Below the pieces are notes generated by a model. The model saw nothing but the letters and a program-made list of their open reading frames with translations. It had not been told where the DNA came from and made no database searches. 42,936 bases of DNA from an uncultured Eisenbergiella sp. (GTDB lineage: Bacteria; Bacillota; Clostridia; Lachnospirales; Lachnospiraceae): positions 1-42,936 of the forward strand of contig CANRMT010000011.1 in NCBI GenBank assembly GCA_947631815.1, in the 5' to 3' direction. Both the position numbers and the translations under genes were made by a program. The number at the start of each line of letters is the position of its first letter. The stretch's first letter is position 1. Shown here piece after piece: positions 6,662 to 15,063 of the stretch.

Positions 6662-7999
6662 ATGCGGATTTTGTTCATATCATTGGGCTGCGACAAGAAT
6701 CTGGTGGATTCGGAACGGATGCTGGGTCTTCTGGCGCAGAAGGGCTATACCTTTACGGACGATGAGGATGAGGCGGACGCCGTGATCATCAACAGCTGCT
6801 GCTTCATCGGGGACGCGAAGGAAGAGAGCATCAACACGATACTGGAATTCGCGCCGCGGCGGACACAGGGACGTCTGAAGGCGCTGATCGTCTGCGGCTG
6901 TCTGGCACAGCGCTACAGCGCGGAGATCGCCGAAGAGATCCCGGAGGTGGATGCGGTGGTGGGCACTGCGGCCATCGATCAGATCGCGGATACGCTGGAG
7001 AGCGTGCTGGCCGGGAATGCGCGAAACGCGCTTTTTGACATTGACAGGCCCTGTCTGTACGATATCCCCAGGAGCGTGACGACGGGCGGATATTATGCCT
7101 ATCTCAAGATCGCAGAGGGCTGCGATAAACGCTGCAGTTACTGCGTGATCCCGAAGGTGCGCGGCCGTTACCGTTCCGTCCCGATGGAGGCGCTCGTCAG
7201 AGAAGCGAGGACGCTGGCGGAGGGCGGCGTAAAGGAGCTGATCCTGGTGGCCCAGGAAACGACCCTTTACGGCAGGGATCTGTACGGGGAAAAGAGGCTG
7301 CCCCAGCTGCTGAAAAAGCTGGCGGAGGTGGAAGGGATCGTCTGGATCCGGCTTCTGTACTGCTATCCGGAGGAGATCACGGATGAGCTCATCGAAGTGA
7401 TCCGAGAAGAAAAAAAGGTCTGTCACTATCTGGACATTCCCATACAGCATGCCTCGGACCGGATCCTGAAAAGGATGGGCCGTCTCACCAGACAGGCTGA
7501 GATCCGGGAGCGCATCGGGAGGATCCGGGAACGGATCCCGGACATATGTCTGCGCACCACCCTGATCACCGGATTCCCCGGCGAAACGGAGGAAGATTTT
7601 GAAGAGCTGGCGGCCTTTGTGGACGAGATGGAATTTGACAGGCTGGGCGTGTTCCCCTATTCGCAGGAGGAGGATACCGCGGCGGCCGAAATGCCCGATC
7701 AGGTGCCCGAGGAGCTCCGCGAGGAGCGGCGGGATGTGCTGATGGAGCTGCAGCAGGAGATCGCTTTCGAAAAAGAGGCGTCCATGGTGGGCAGAACGGT
7801 GACCGCCATGGTGGAAGGAAAGCTGACGGAGGAGCGCGTTTACGCCGCCAGGACCTGGCGGGACGCGCCGGATGTGGACGGATACCTCTTCATCGATACG
7901 GACCGGGAGCTGGCTTCCGGGGATTTCGTGCGGGTGCGGATCACCGGCTCCCATGAATACGATCTGACAGGAGAATTGGAAGATGAATCTACCGAATAA
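6662..7999 (+). CDS. rimO: ribosomal protein S12 methylthiotransferase RimO
   Basis: This 445-residue radical-SAM enzyme adds a methylthio group to an aspartate of ribosomal protein S12. The N-terminal MTTase domain (MRILFISLGCDKNLVDSE, with further cysteines in NSCCF and CGCL) binds one iron-sulfur cluster. The radical-SAM motif CDKRCSYC is near residue 155 and is followed by IPKVRGRYRS. The C-terminal TRAM domain covers roughly 375-440. The signature SLGCDKN separates it from MiaB. It lies 72 bp after rpoZ without a terminator and overlaps pgsA by 17 bp. Confidence 0.95.
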   Translation: MRILFISLGCDKNLVDSERMLGLLAQKGYTFTDDEDEADAVIINSCCFIGDAKEESINTILEFAPRRTQGRLKALIVCGCLAQRYSAEIAEEIPEVDAVVGTAAIDQIADTLESVLAGNARNALFDIDRPCLYDIPRSVTTGGYYAYLKIAEGCDKRCSYCVIPKVRGRYRSVPMEALVREARTLAEGGVKELILVAQETTLYGRDLYGEKRLPQLLKKLAEVEGIVWIRLLYCYPEEITDELIEVIREEKKVCHYLDIPIQHASDRILKRMGRLTRQAEIRERIGRIRERIPDICLRTTLITGFPGETEEDFEELAAFVDEMEFDRLGVFPYSQEEDTAAAEMPDQVPEELREERRDVLMELQQEIAFEKEASMVGRTVTAMVEGKLTEERVYAARTWRDAPDVDGYLFIDTDRELASGDFVRVRITGSHEYDLTGELEDESTE

Positions 8000-8519
8000 A
8001 CTGACGACCGCAAGGGTGATCATGATCCCTTTTTTTGTGATCTTCATGCTGACGGATCCTGTGCCCGGCGCGTCGAAATGGATCGCGCTGGCGATCTTCA
8101 TCGTCGCCAGTCTGACCGATCTGCTGGACGGCCATATCGCGCGAAAGTACAACCTGATCACGAACTTCGGAAAGTTCATGGACCCGCTGGCGGATAAGCT
8201 GCTGGTATGCGCCGCGCTGATCTGCCTGGTGGGAACGGGGAAGTTGGCCGCGTGGATCGTGGTGGTCATCATCAGCAGGGAGTTTATCATCAGCGGTTTC
8301 CGGCTGATCGCCTCGGACAACGGGCGTGTGATCGCCGCGAGCTACTGGGGAAAATTCAAGACGACCTTTCAAATGGTCATGATCTGCCTGATGATCGCCG
8401 ATCTCGCGCCTCTGCGCCTGCTGACGCAGATCGTGATGTGGGCGGCACTCATTCTGACGGTCGTGTCACTCGTTGATTATATTGTGAAAAACAGGGATGT
8501 GCTGACCGAACAGCATTGA
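7983..8519 (+). CDS. pgsA: CDP-diacylglycerol-glycerol-3-phosphate 3-phosphatidyltransferase
   Basis: The 178-residue integral membrane enzyme makes phosphatidylglycerol phosphate, the committed step to phosphatidylglycerol and cardiolipin. The CDP-alcohol phosphotransferase motif DG-x2-AR-x8-G-x3-D-x3-D is complete (DGHIAR, then GKFMDPLAD, about residues 50-75). About five to six hydrophobic segments fit the family, and MNLPNKLTTARV is the typical start. GAGAATTGGAAG precedes the ATG within the end of rimO. Confidence 0.95.
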   Translation: MNLPNKLTTARVIMIPFFVIFMLTDPVPGASKWIALAIFIVASLTDLLDGHIARKYNLITNFGKFMDPLADKLLVCAALICLVGTGKLAAWIVVVIISREFIISGFRLIASDNGRVIAASYWGKFKTTFQMVMICLMIADLAPLRLLTQIVMWAALILTVVSLVDYIVKNRDVLTEQH

Positions 8520-8524
8520 CGCGT

Positions 8525-9859
8525 ATGAGGGAACGGTGGAAAGGCATTTTCGGCGCGGGCGGCCGGAGTGCGCAGGAAAAGGAAAATACGCTGACGGCGG
8601 AGCTGATCGCGGTAGGGACGGAGCTTCTGCTGGGCAATATCGTGAATACCAATGCAGCCTATCTGGCCAGGCAGTGCGCCTCGCTGGGTCTGGCCTGTTA
8701 TTATCAGAGCGTGGTGGGCGACAATGCGGCGAGACTGCGGAACGCGATCGCCGCGGCGCTGAAGCGGTCCGATATCGTCATCCTGTCCGGCGGTCTGGGC
8801 CCCACGAGCGATGATCTGACGAAGGAGACCGCGGCGGCCCTGATGAAGATGCCGCTGGTCATGGACAGCCGCAGCCTGGAGCGGATCCGGCGGTTCTTTG
8901 AGAACCGGGGGCTGGAGATGACGGAGAACAACCGGAAACAGGCGCTGGTCCCCCAGGGGGCGCTGGTGCTGGACAACGACAACGGGACGGCCCCCGGCCT
9001 GATCCTGGAACGGGAGGGGAAGCGGGTCATTCTGCTTCCGGGCCCTCCGGGCGAGCTGTGCCCCATGTTCGAGAAGAGCGTGCGGCCCTATCTTTCGCAG
9101 CTGTGTCCCGGGATCATTTATTCCAGAACGGTGAAGATCTGCGGCATGGGAGAGAGCAAGGTGGCTTCCATGATCCAGGAGCTGATCGACGCGCAGTCGA
9201 ATCCCACGGTGGCGCCCTATGCCAAGACGGGCGAGGTCCATCTGCGGGTGACGGCCCGGGCGCGGGACGAGGAAGAGGCGGCCGGTCTGGTGGGGCCGGT
9301 GGTGAAGGAGCTGGAGGAACGGTTCCGGGACCGCGTCTATACCACAGATTCCGATGTCACGCTGGAGGAGGCCGTCCTCCATATCCTCAGAGAAAACGGC
9401 TGGAAGCTCTCCACGGCGGAGTCCTGTACGGGCGGTCTGCTGGGCGGCAGACTGACGGCCGCGGCCGGAGCCTCGGAGGTTTACAGGGGCGGATTCATTA
9501 CATATTCCAACAAGGCGAAGCGGAAATTCCTGGGTGTGGACAAGGAGACCCTGCAGCGCTTCGGGGCGGTCAGTCAGGAGACCGCTCTGGAGATGGCGCT
9601 GGGCGCGGCGCAGCGGGCGAAGACGGAGGTGTCGGTTTCCGTCACGGGCATTGCGGGCCCGGGCGGCGGCACGGACGAAAAGCCCGTGGGGCTTGTCTAT
9701 ATCGGCTGCTGCGTAAAAGGGCATGCGGCTGCCCGGGAATATCGGTTTGACGGGAACCGGGCCATTGTCCGGGAGTCCGCGGTGAGCGCCGCGCTGACGC
9801 TGGTCCGCCAGTGCGTGCTGGAACGGCTGGCCCTGGAGCGGGATGAGGTTTCCGGCTGA
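8525..9859 (+). CDS. cinA: CinA: competence/damage-inducible protein with NMN amidase domain
   Basis: The protein has about 444 residues. The N-terminal MoeA/MogA-like CinA domain carries AELIAVGTELLLG and SGGLGPTSDDLTKE. The C-terminal CinA domain, which hydrolyses the amide of nicotinamide mononucleotide in characterised members, carries STAESCTGGLL and TGIAGPGGGTDEKPVG. The start is uncertain: a TTG at 8516, the ATG at 8525 and a later start near the conserved AELIAVGTE are all possible, and the first 24 residues look like a poorly conserved extension. It closes the yicC operon; no clear T-tailed hairpin follows. In Gram-positives cinA is often near recA, which is not seen here. Confidence 0.92.
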   Translation: MRERWKGIFGAGGRSAQEKENTLTAELIAVGTELLLGNIVNTNAAYLARQCASLGLACYYQSVVGDNAARLRNAIAAALKRSDIVILSGGLGPTSDDLTKETAAALMKMPLVMDSRSLERIRRFFENRGLEMTENNRKQALVPQGALVLDNDNGTAPGLILEREGKRVILLPGPPGELCPMFEKSVRPYLSQLCPGIIYSRTVKICGMGESKVASMIQELIDAQSNPTVAPYAKTGEVHLRVTARARDEEEAAGLVGPVVKELEERFRDRVYTTDSDVTLEEAVLHILRENGWKLSTAESCTGGLLGGRLTAAAGASEVYRGGFITYSNKAKRKFLGVDKETLQRFGAVSQETALEMALGAAQRAKTEVSVSVTGIAGPGGGTDEKPVGLVYIGCCVKGHAAAREYRFDGNRAIVRESAVSAALTLVRQCVLERLALERDEVSG

Positions 9860-9912
9860 CACCGCAATATAAAAAAACAATGAAATTATGAACATTTTTT
9901 TAAAAAAAGAGG

Positions 9913-9941
9913 TTGCGCAATTGAGAAAATGATTATATGAT
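9913..9941 (+). promoter_or_regulatory. ftsZ promoter
   Basis: TTGCGC at 9913-9918 and TATGAT at 9936-9941 have a 17-base spacer in a conspicuously AT-rich gap. Transcription would start about 30 bp before the ftsZ initiation codon. Confidence 0.75.
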
Positions 9942-9980
9942 GATTAGAGTAGTGATGCGATTGATAAGGAGGAAACACCC

Positions 9981-11210
9981 TTGCTGGAGATTAAAGTAAA
10001 CGATGCGGAATCCGCGGCCAAGATCATAGTGATCGGTGTAGGCGGCGCGGGCAATAACGCTGTAAATAGAATGATCACGGAACAGATCGACGGTGTGGAG
10101 TTTATCGGGGCCAATACCGATAAGCAGGCCCTGCAGCTCTGCAAGGCGGAGACGCACCTGCAGATCGGCGAGAAGCTGACCAAGGGCCTCGGGGCGGGCG
10201 CGAAGCCTGAGATCGGGGAACAGGCGGCCATCGAGAGCTCGGAAGAGATCGATAAGCTTTTGGAAGACGCGGACATGGTGTTCGTGACCTGCGGCATGGG
10301 CGGCGGTACCGGTACCGGCGCTGCGCCTGTCATCGCCAAGATCGCGAAGGACCGCGGCATCCTGACCGTCGGCGTGGTGACCAAGCCGTTCCGGTTCGAG
10401 GCCAAGACCCGCATGAACAACGCTCTGGCAGGGATTGAGAAGCTGCGCGGCAACGTGGACACGCTGATCGTCATTCCGAACGATAAGATCCTGGAGATCG
10501 TGGACAAGCGGACGAGCATGCCCGAGGCGCTGATGAAGGCGGACGAGGTGCTCCAGCAGGCGGTACAGGGGATCACCGATCTGATTAATGTGCCCGCTGT
10601 CATCAACCTGGATTTCGCGGATGTGCAGACGGTCATGCGCGACAAGGGCATCGCCCATATCGGCATCGGCGAAGGCAAGGGAGACGACAAGGCGGTACAG
10701 GCCGTTAAGGCCGCGGTGGAGAGCCCTCTGCTCGAGACCACGATCGCGGGCGCGACCGACATCATCATCAATGTGTCCGGCGATATTTCCATGTTCGACG
10801 CATCCGACGCGGTGGATTATGTGAGAAGCATCACGGGCGATGATGTGAACATCATTTTCGGCGCGATGTACGACGAGAATCTGACGGATTACTGCCGCAT
10901 CACGGTGATCGCCACCGGCATCGAGGAGTCCCCCGCATCCCGGTTCACCGCTTCTCTTGCGAAGAAGCCGATCATGAACGGTGCGGCGGGCAAGGGCATG
11001 AGCGGGATATCCGGCATGAAATCCACGGTGAACGCGTCCGGTACCGTTACGACCCGTCCCTATACGGGCGCACAGCAGACCGGCACCGTCGCGTCCGGCA
11101 GTCCGGAGGTGAAGCCTCCGCTGACGGGTCTTCAAAAGCCTCCGACCAATCTGCGCAGCAAGGTGGAGGAGAAATCCCTGAAGATCCCCGATTTCCTGCA
11201 GCGCAAATAA
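9981..11210 (+). CDS. ftsZ: cell division GTPase FtsZ
   Basis: This 409-residue bacterial tubulin homologue forms the Z-ring. The GTP-binding T1 loop [11 protein letters not shown] is near residues 20-30, the tubulin signature GGGTGTG at 107-113, and the T7 catalytic loop with NLDFADV near 205. A Gly/Thr-rich linker (about 320-392) ends in the conserved C-terminal peptide KIPDFLQRK used by membrane tethers. It starts with TTG, seven bases after AAGGAGG. Unlike the common arrangement, ftsA and the murein cluster are not adjacent; the gene is a single unit with its own promoter and terminator. Confidence 0.98.
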   Translation: MLEIKVNDAESAAKIIVIGVGGAGNNAVNRMITEQIDGVEFIGANTDKQALQLCKAETHLQIGEKLTKGLGAGAKPEIGEQAAIESSEEIDKLLEDADMVFVTCGMGGGTGTGAAPVIAKIAKDRGILTVGVVTKPFRFEAKTRMNNALAGIEKLRGNVDTLIVIPNDKILEIVDKRTSMPEALMKADEVLQQAVQGITDLINVPAVINLDFADVQTVMRDKGIAHIGIGEGKGDDKAVQAVKAAVESPLLETTIAGATDIIINVSGDISMFDASDAVDYVRSITGDDVNIIFGAMYDENLTDYCRITVIATGIEESPASRFTASLAKKPIMNGAAGKGMSGISGMKSTVNASGTVTTRPYTGAQQTGTVASGSPEVKPPLTGLQKPPTNLRSKVEEKSLKIPDFLQRK

Positions 11211-11246
11211 GACGGGATCTTCCGGCACATTCCATACGGCATATCC

Positions 11247-11272
11247 GAGGCGGCTTTTGGCCGCCTCTTTTT
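11247..11272 (+). terminator. ftsZ intrinsic terminator
   Basis: GAGGCGGC at 11247-11254 pairs with GCCGCCTC at 11260-11267 across a five-base loop and is followed directly by T5. Confidence 0.9.
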
Positions 11273-11297
11273 ATGTGCGCTGACCGGCCGGAAGGCG

Positions 11298-11350
11298 TTT
11301 TTTTGGAAAATACGAGCTTTTTTTTGGGGGAAAATACGGGCCGTTTTTTT
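11298..11350. promoter_or_regulatory. repeated T-tracts upstream of the mannosidase promoter
   Basis: Three T-tracts (11298-11304, 11318-11325, 11344-11350) alternate with two copies of the motif GGAAAATACG, ending 13 bp before the -35 box. Centre spacings are about 20 and 26 bp. The array could bend DNA, act as an UP-type element, or bind a regulator of the mannosidase gene. Apart from this and the promoter, nothing gene-like was seen between 11273 and 11574. Confidence 0.4.
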
Positions 11351-11362
11351 CGGAAAACCATG

Positions 11363-11391
11363 TTGACATTTCTGCGGGCTTTTCTTATATT
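11363..11391 (+). promoter_or_regulatory. promoter of the GH38 mannosidase gene
   Basis: Consensus TTGACA at 11363-11368 and TATATT at 11386-11391 are 17 bases apart. The leader to the ATG at 11575 is about 180 bases and contains no obvious hairpin. Confidence 0.85.
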
Positions 11392-11574
11392 GGAGATACA
11401 TACCCGATCGATCCTGTCCGCGATGGATGAGTTGAAGCGGCGGAAGGGGGGAAAACGGAGCAGGGCGGATTTCGGGAGCACGGGATTTTTATCGGTGTCT
11501 GCACAGGCCGGAACAGGAAGAGACGTGTAGAGCGGGACGGGCTGTGCGGCGGAAAGGATGAGAGGAGATTTCGC

Positions 11575-14500
11575 ATGAAGGTAATACATTCGGAATGGAA
11601 GGGGCGGATCGAGCATTGGGTCCGCACCCTAAAGGACGATTTCTATGAACCGCTGGGAGAGATCGCATGGGAAGCGTTTCGGACCATGGACCACATCTCC
11701 CCGGAGGAGGCACAGAAGGGACCCTTTGAGCCGGTGGAGCCCGGCTTCACCTGGGGATATACCTGGGAGTACTGTTGGATGCGCGGCAGCGTCGTGCTGC
11801 CGGAGACGGCGAAGGGGCAGAGGATCGTCATGGATTTGAACCCGGGCGGGGAATCCACGCTGTTCATCAACGGCAGGGCCTTCGGCACCTATCGGGCCAT
11901 GTGGGTGAGCGAGCCCCATCACTATGTGGAGGACAATGCGCTGACGCTCTGCGCGCAGGGCGGAGAGCGGTTCGATATCCTGATGGAGGTTTATGCGGGG
12001 CATTATGTTCCGGAAGCGCCCAATGGCGGCTGCGCCACCGGTCCGGTCCTGCCGGGGGCCTATCAGGATCCCCTGCCGGAGGGGGCCAGGCGGGTGCTGG
12101 GGAAATGCACCTACGGCGTCTGGAACGAGGACGCCTATCAGCTTTACATGGATGTGACGACGCTGGGATATCTGCTGGATGTGGCGGACAAAACCTCCCT
12201 TCGCGCCGCGAAGCTGGCGGAGGCGCTGGAGAAGTTCACGCTGACCGTGGACTTCGAGCAGCCCAGGGAGGCGCGCATCGCTTCCTACCGCGCGGCGAGA
12301 GAGGCGGTCCGGCCTGCGCTGGAGGCACACAACGGCTCTACGATGCCCACCTTTTACGCCATCGGCAATTCCCACCTGGATCTGGTCTGGCTATGGCCCG
12401 CGGCGGAGACGCACCGCAAGACGGCGCGCACCTTTGCGGCCCAGCTGCGCCTGATGGAGCAGTACCCGGATTACAGATATCTGCAGAGCCAGCCTGCGGC
12501 CTATGAGATGTGCCGGGAATATTATCCGGAGCTGTACGCGCGCATCAAGGAGGCCATAAAGAGGGGGCAGTGGATCGCGGAGGGCGCCATGTGGGTGGAG
12601 CCCGATACCAATATGGCCGGAGGAGAGGCGCTGGTGCGGCAGCTCCTGTTCGGCAAACGTTATTATAAGGAAGAGCTGGGCGTGGACAGCCAGATCATGT
12701 GGCTGCCGGATACCTTCGGCTATACGGCGGCGCTGCCGCAGATCCTGAAGAGCTTCGGCGTAAAATACCTGGTGACCCAGAAGATTTTCTGGTCCTACAA
12801 TGAAGGGGAACGGTTCCCTTACCATTATTTCAACTGGCAGGGCATGGACGGATCGCGGATCGTTTCCTTCCTGCCGACCAGCTATACCTACCGCACCGAT
12901 CCCAAGGAGATCAACGAGGTCTGGCGGGAGCGGACGCAGGTGCGGGATCTGGATGCGTACCTTCTGCCTTACGGCTACGGCGACGGCGGCGGCGGTCCCT
13001 GCCGCGACTATGTGGAATATGCCAGACGGCAGGCGGATCTGGAGGGCGGCGTGAAGGTGAAGCTGGCCGGTCCGGTGGAGTTCTTTGAGGACATGGAAAA
13101 GCTGGGCGGTCCCGTCAACACCTATGTGGGCGAGCTGTATTTCAGCGCCCATCGGGGCACCTATACCTCTCAGGCCATGGTCAAGCAGAACAACCGCCGC
13201 TGTGAGCTTTCCCTGCGGGAGATGGAGTTCTGGAGCAGTCTCGCGGTCGGAAAGGGCATGTCCTACGACAAGGCAAAGGCGGACGCCCTTTGGAAACGGC
13301 TGCTTTTGCATCAGTTCCACGATATGCTGCCGGGCTCCAGCATCGCCAGGGTCTATGTGGAGGCGGAGGAAGCCTTCCATGAGATGCTGGCGGGCATCGG
13401 TGAGCTGAAGGAGCAGGCATATGCGGCGCTGACGGACGGCGCGGATCAGACGGCGGTGACGGTGTGGAATTCCCTGAGCTTTCCGCGCACCGCGCTGGTG
13501 GAGCTGCCGGAACGCTTTGCCGGAGGGGCCTGCACCGCGGACGGAGCGCCGGTGCCGGTCCAGACGGCAGAAGGCCGCGTGAAGGCGCTGGTGCAGCTGC
13601 CCTCCTGCGGAGCGGTTTCCCTCATTCCCGCTCAGGCGGATGGGAATACCGCCGGGACCGTGCCCGCGGAACGGACGGCAGAGTCCGGGACTGCGTCGGC
13701 ATCGTCTGTGTCTCTGGTAACGGTGACCGAGACGGAGGACGGCTTTGTGATGGAAAACGGACTGGTGACCGCGCGGATCAACCGGAAGGGCGAGGTGGTC
13801 TCCTTTGTTCGCCGGGATTCCGGCCGGGAATTCGCCGCGGATGTGATGAACCGCTTCCGGCTGTATAAGGATGTTCCCCGCCTGTTCGACGCGTGGGATA
13901 TCGATTCCAACTATATCGAGCAGGAGATCGAGGCGCTGACGGACGCATCCGTGACCGTCGGGGCGGACGGCCTGGAAGGCGTGCTGATCCTGAAAGGCCG
14001 GATCAGCAATTCCGAACTGGTGCAGCGGATCTCGCTGGCCGCGGACAGCGACAGGCTGGAATTCGCGACGCAGGTGGACTGGAAGGAGCTGCACCGGCTG
14101 CTGAAGGTCAGCTTCCCGGTGACGGTGCACGCGGAGAACGGCATCAACGAAATGCAGTTCGGCTATGTGGAGCGTCCCACCCACCGGTCCAGGGCCTACG
14201 ATAAGGACCGCTTTGAGGTCTGCAATCACCGCTACAGCGCGCTCTGCGACGCTTCTCACGGCGCGGCGGTGCTCAATGACTGCAAATACGGCATCAGCAT
14301 GAACGGAAACGCGCTGGAGCTGACGCTCCTTCGGGCGGCGGCCAGCCCCGAGCTGCGGGCGGACAACCGCGTCCATACGTTCACCTATGCTTTCACCGCA
14401 TGGGACGGCAGCTTCGCGGACAGCGATGCGGTGCGTCAGGGCTATGCGCTGAACGTAAGGCCCGCCGTCACGGCCGGAAGGGCGGATGTGGAAAGCGTTC

Positions 14501-14757
14501 TGTCCGTCGATGCGGCGAACGTGATCCTCGATACCATGAAGCCCGCGGAGGATGGCAGCGGCGATGTGATCCTGCGGCTCTATGAGTCCAAAAAGGCATC
14601 CTGCAGTGCGAAGATCACCTGCAGGCTGGGCATGAAGAGCGCGGCGCTGTGCGACATGATGGAGAACGTGCTGGAGGAGATCCCGCTGGAGAAGGACGAC
14701 GCCCTGGTGCTGCCCTTCGGCGCGTTTGAGATCAAAACGGTGCGGATCCGCAGGTAA
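11575..14757 (+). CDS. alpha-mannosidase, glycoside hydrolase family 38
   Basis: The protein has 1060 residues, usual for bacterial GH38. An N-terminal beta-sandwich region (about 1-255) precedes the catalytic domain that opens with AIGNSHLDLVWLWP (metal ligands His267 and Asp269). The predicted nucleophile is Asp379 in WLPDTFGY. A mid domain (DGADQTAVTVWNSLSF onward) and C-terminal beta domains follow. No signal peptide is seen, so it probably acts in the cytosol on imported manno-oligosaccharides or N-glycan fragments. AGGAG lies seven bases before the ATG. It forms a single-gene unit between its promoter and terminator, with no transporter or regulator alongside. Linkage specificity cannot be read from sequence. 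Confidence 0.95.
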   Translation: MKVIHSEWKGRIEHWVRTLKDDFYEPLGEIAWEAFRTMDHISPEEAQKGPFEPVEPGFTWGYTWEYCWMRGSVVLPETAKGQRIVMDLNPGGESTLFINGRAFGTYRAMWVSEPHHYVEDNALTLCAQGGERFDILMEVYAGHYVPEAPNGGCATGPVLPGAYQDPLPEGARRVLGKCTYGVWNEDAYQLYMDVTTLGYLLDVADKTSLRAAKLAEALEKFTLTVDFEQPREARIASYRAAREAVRPALEAHNGSTMPTFYAIGNSHLDLVWLWPAAETHRKTARTFAAQLRLMEQYPDYRYLQSQPAAYEMCREYYPELYARIKEAIKRGQWIAEGAMWVEPDTNMAGGEALVRQLLFGKRYYKEELGVDSQIMWLPDTFGYTAALPQILKSFGVKYLVTQKIFWSYNEGERFPYHYFNWQGMDGSRIVSFLPTSYTYRTDPKEINEVWRERTQVRDLDAYLLPYGYGDGGGGPCRDYVEYARRQADLEGGVKVKLAGPVEFFEDMEKLGGPVNTYVGELYFSAHRGTYTSQAMVKQNNRRCELSLREMEFWSSLAVGKGMSYDKAKADALWKRLLLHQFHDMLPGSSIARVYVEAEEAFHEMLAGIGELKEQAYAALTDGADQTAVTVWNSLSFPRTALVELPERFAGGACTADGAPVPVQTAEGRVKALVQLPSCGAVSLIPAQADGNTAGTVPAERTAESGTASASSVSLVTVTETEDGFVMENGLVTARINRKGEVVSFVRRDSGREFAADVMNRFRLYKDVPRLFDAWDIDSNYIEQEIEALTDASVTVGADGLEGVLILKGRISNSELVQRISLAADSDRLEFATQVDWKELHRLLKVSFPVTVHAENGINEMQFGYVERPTHRSRAYDKDRFEVCNHRYSALCDASHGAAVLNDCKYGISMNGNALELTLLRAAASPELRADNRVHTFTYAFTAWDGSFADSDAVRQGYALNVRPAVTAGRADVESVLSVDAANVILDTMKPAEDGSGDVILRLYESKKASCSAKITCRLGMKSAALCDMMENVLEEIPLEKDDALVLPFGAFEIKTVRIRR

Positions 14758-14909
14758 GAGCGCGGATTTCTGCGTTCGGAAACTGTGCGTCTGCAGCACG
14801 CTGTTTCAGCGGTATCAGCGGACAGGGGCTGCCCGAGCTGCGGAGCCTTCGCGCCGACGGTACCGGGCGGCATACCGCATCGAAAATGAAAAACGGGTCT
14901 GTTTCAGAG

Positions 14910-14948
14910 GCCGCAGCATGGAATGTTCCACGCTGCGGCTTCTTTTTT
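14910..14948 (+). terminator. mannosidase terminator
   Basis: GCCGCAGC at 14910-14917 pairs with GCTGCGGC at 14932-14939, with an inner TGGAA/TTCCA helix, followed by a T-rich tail to 14948. Confidence 0.85.
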
Positions 14949-14967
14949 ACAGAATTTTCACATTTAT

Positions 14968-14994
14968 TTAGCACTCACTGCTTGACGTGGCTAA
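14968..14994 (+). promoter_or_regulatory. CIRCE-like (HrcA) operator, degenerate right half
   Basis: TTAGCACTC at 14968-14976 is an exact left half of the CIRCE operator. After the standard nine-base spacer, only the last five bases (GCTAA) match the right half. It overlaps the clpB -35 box, where HrcA binding would block polymerase. HrcA control is an inference from the half-site and from clpB being a heat-shock gene. Confidence 0.55.
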
Positions 14995-15010
14995 CAACAA
15001 ATGCTATAGT
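14982..15010 (+). promoter_or_regulatory. clpB promoter
   Basis: TTGACG at 14982-14987 and TATAGT at 15005-15010 are 17 bases apart, overlapping the CIRCE-like site. Confidence 0.88.
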
Positions 15011-15063
15011 AACACTAGAAGCGATCTGTTATACTTCGAATAGAACAGAAGGGAGGCATTCAT

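Noticed and set aside
6680-8320. Long open frame antisense to rimO and pgsA
   Set aside because: GC-rich genes give long antisense frames; the peptide is rich in His, Arg and Pro without family motifs, and the plus-strand genes are certain.
12391-14799. Long open frame antisense to the GH38 mannosidase gene
   Set aside because: Same compositional effect; no recognisable domain and no ribosome site.
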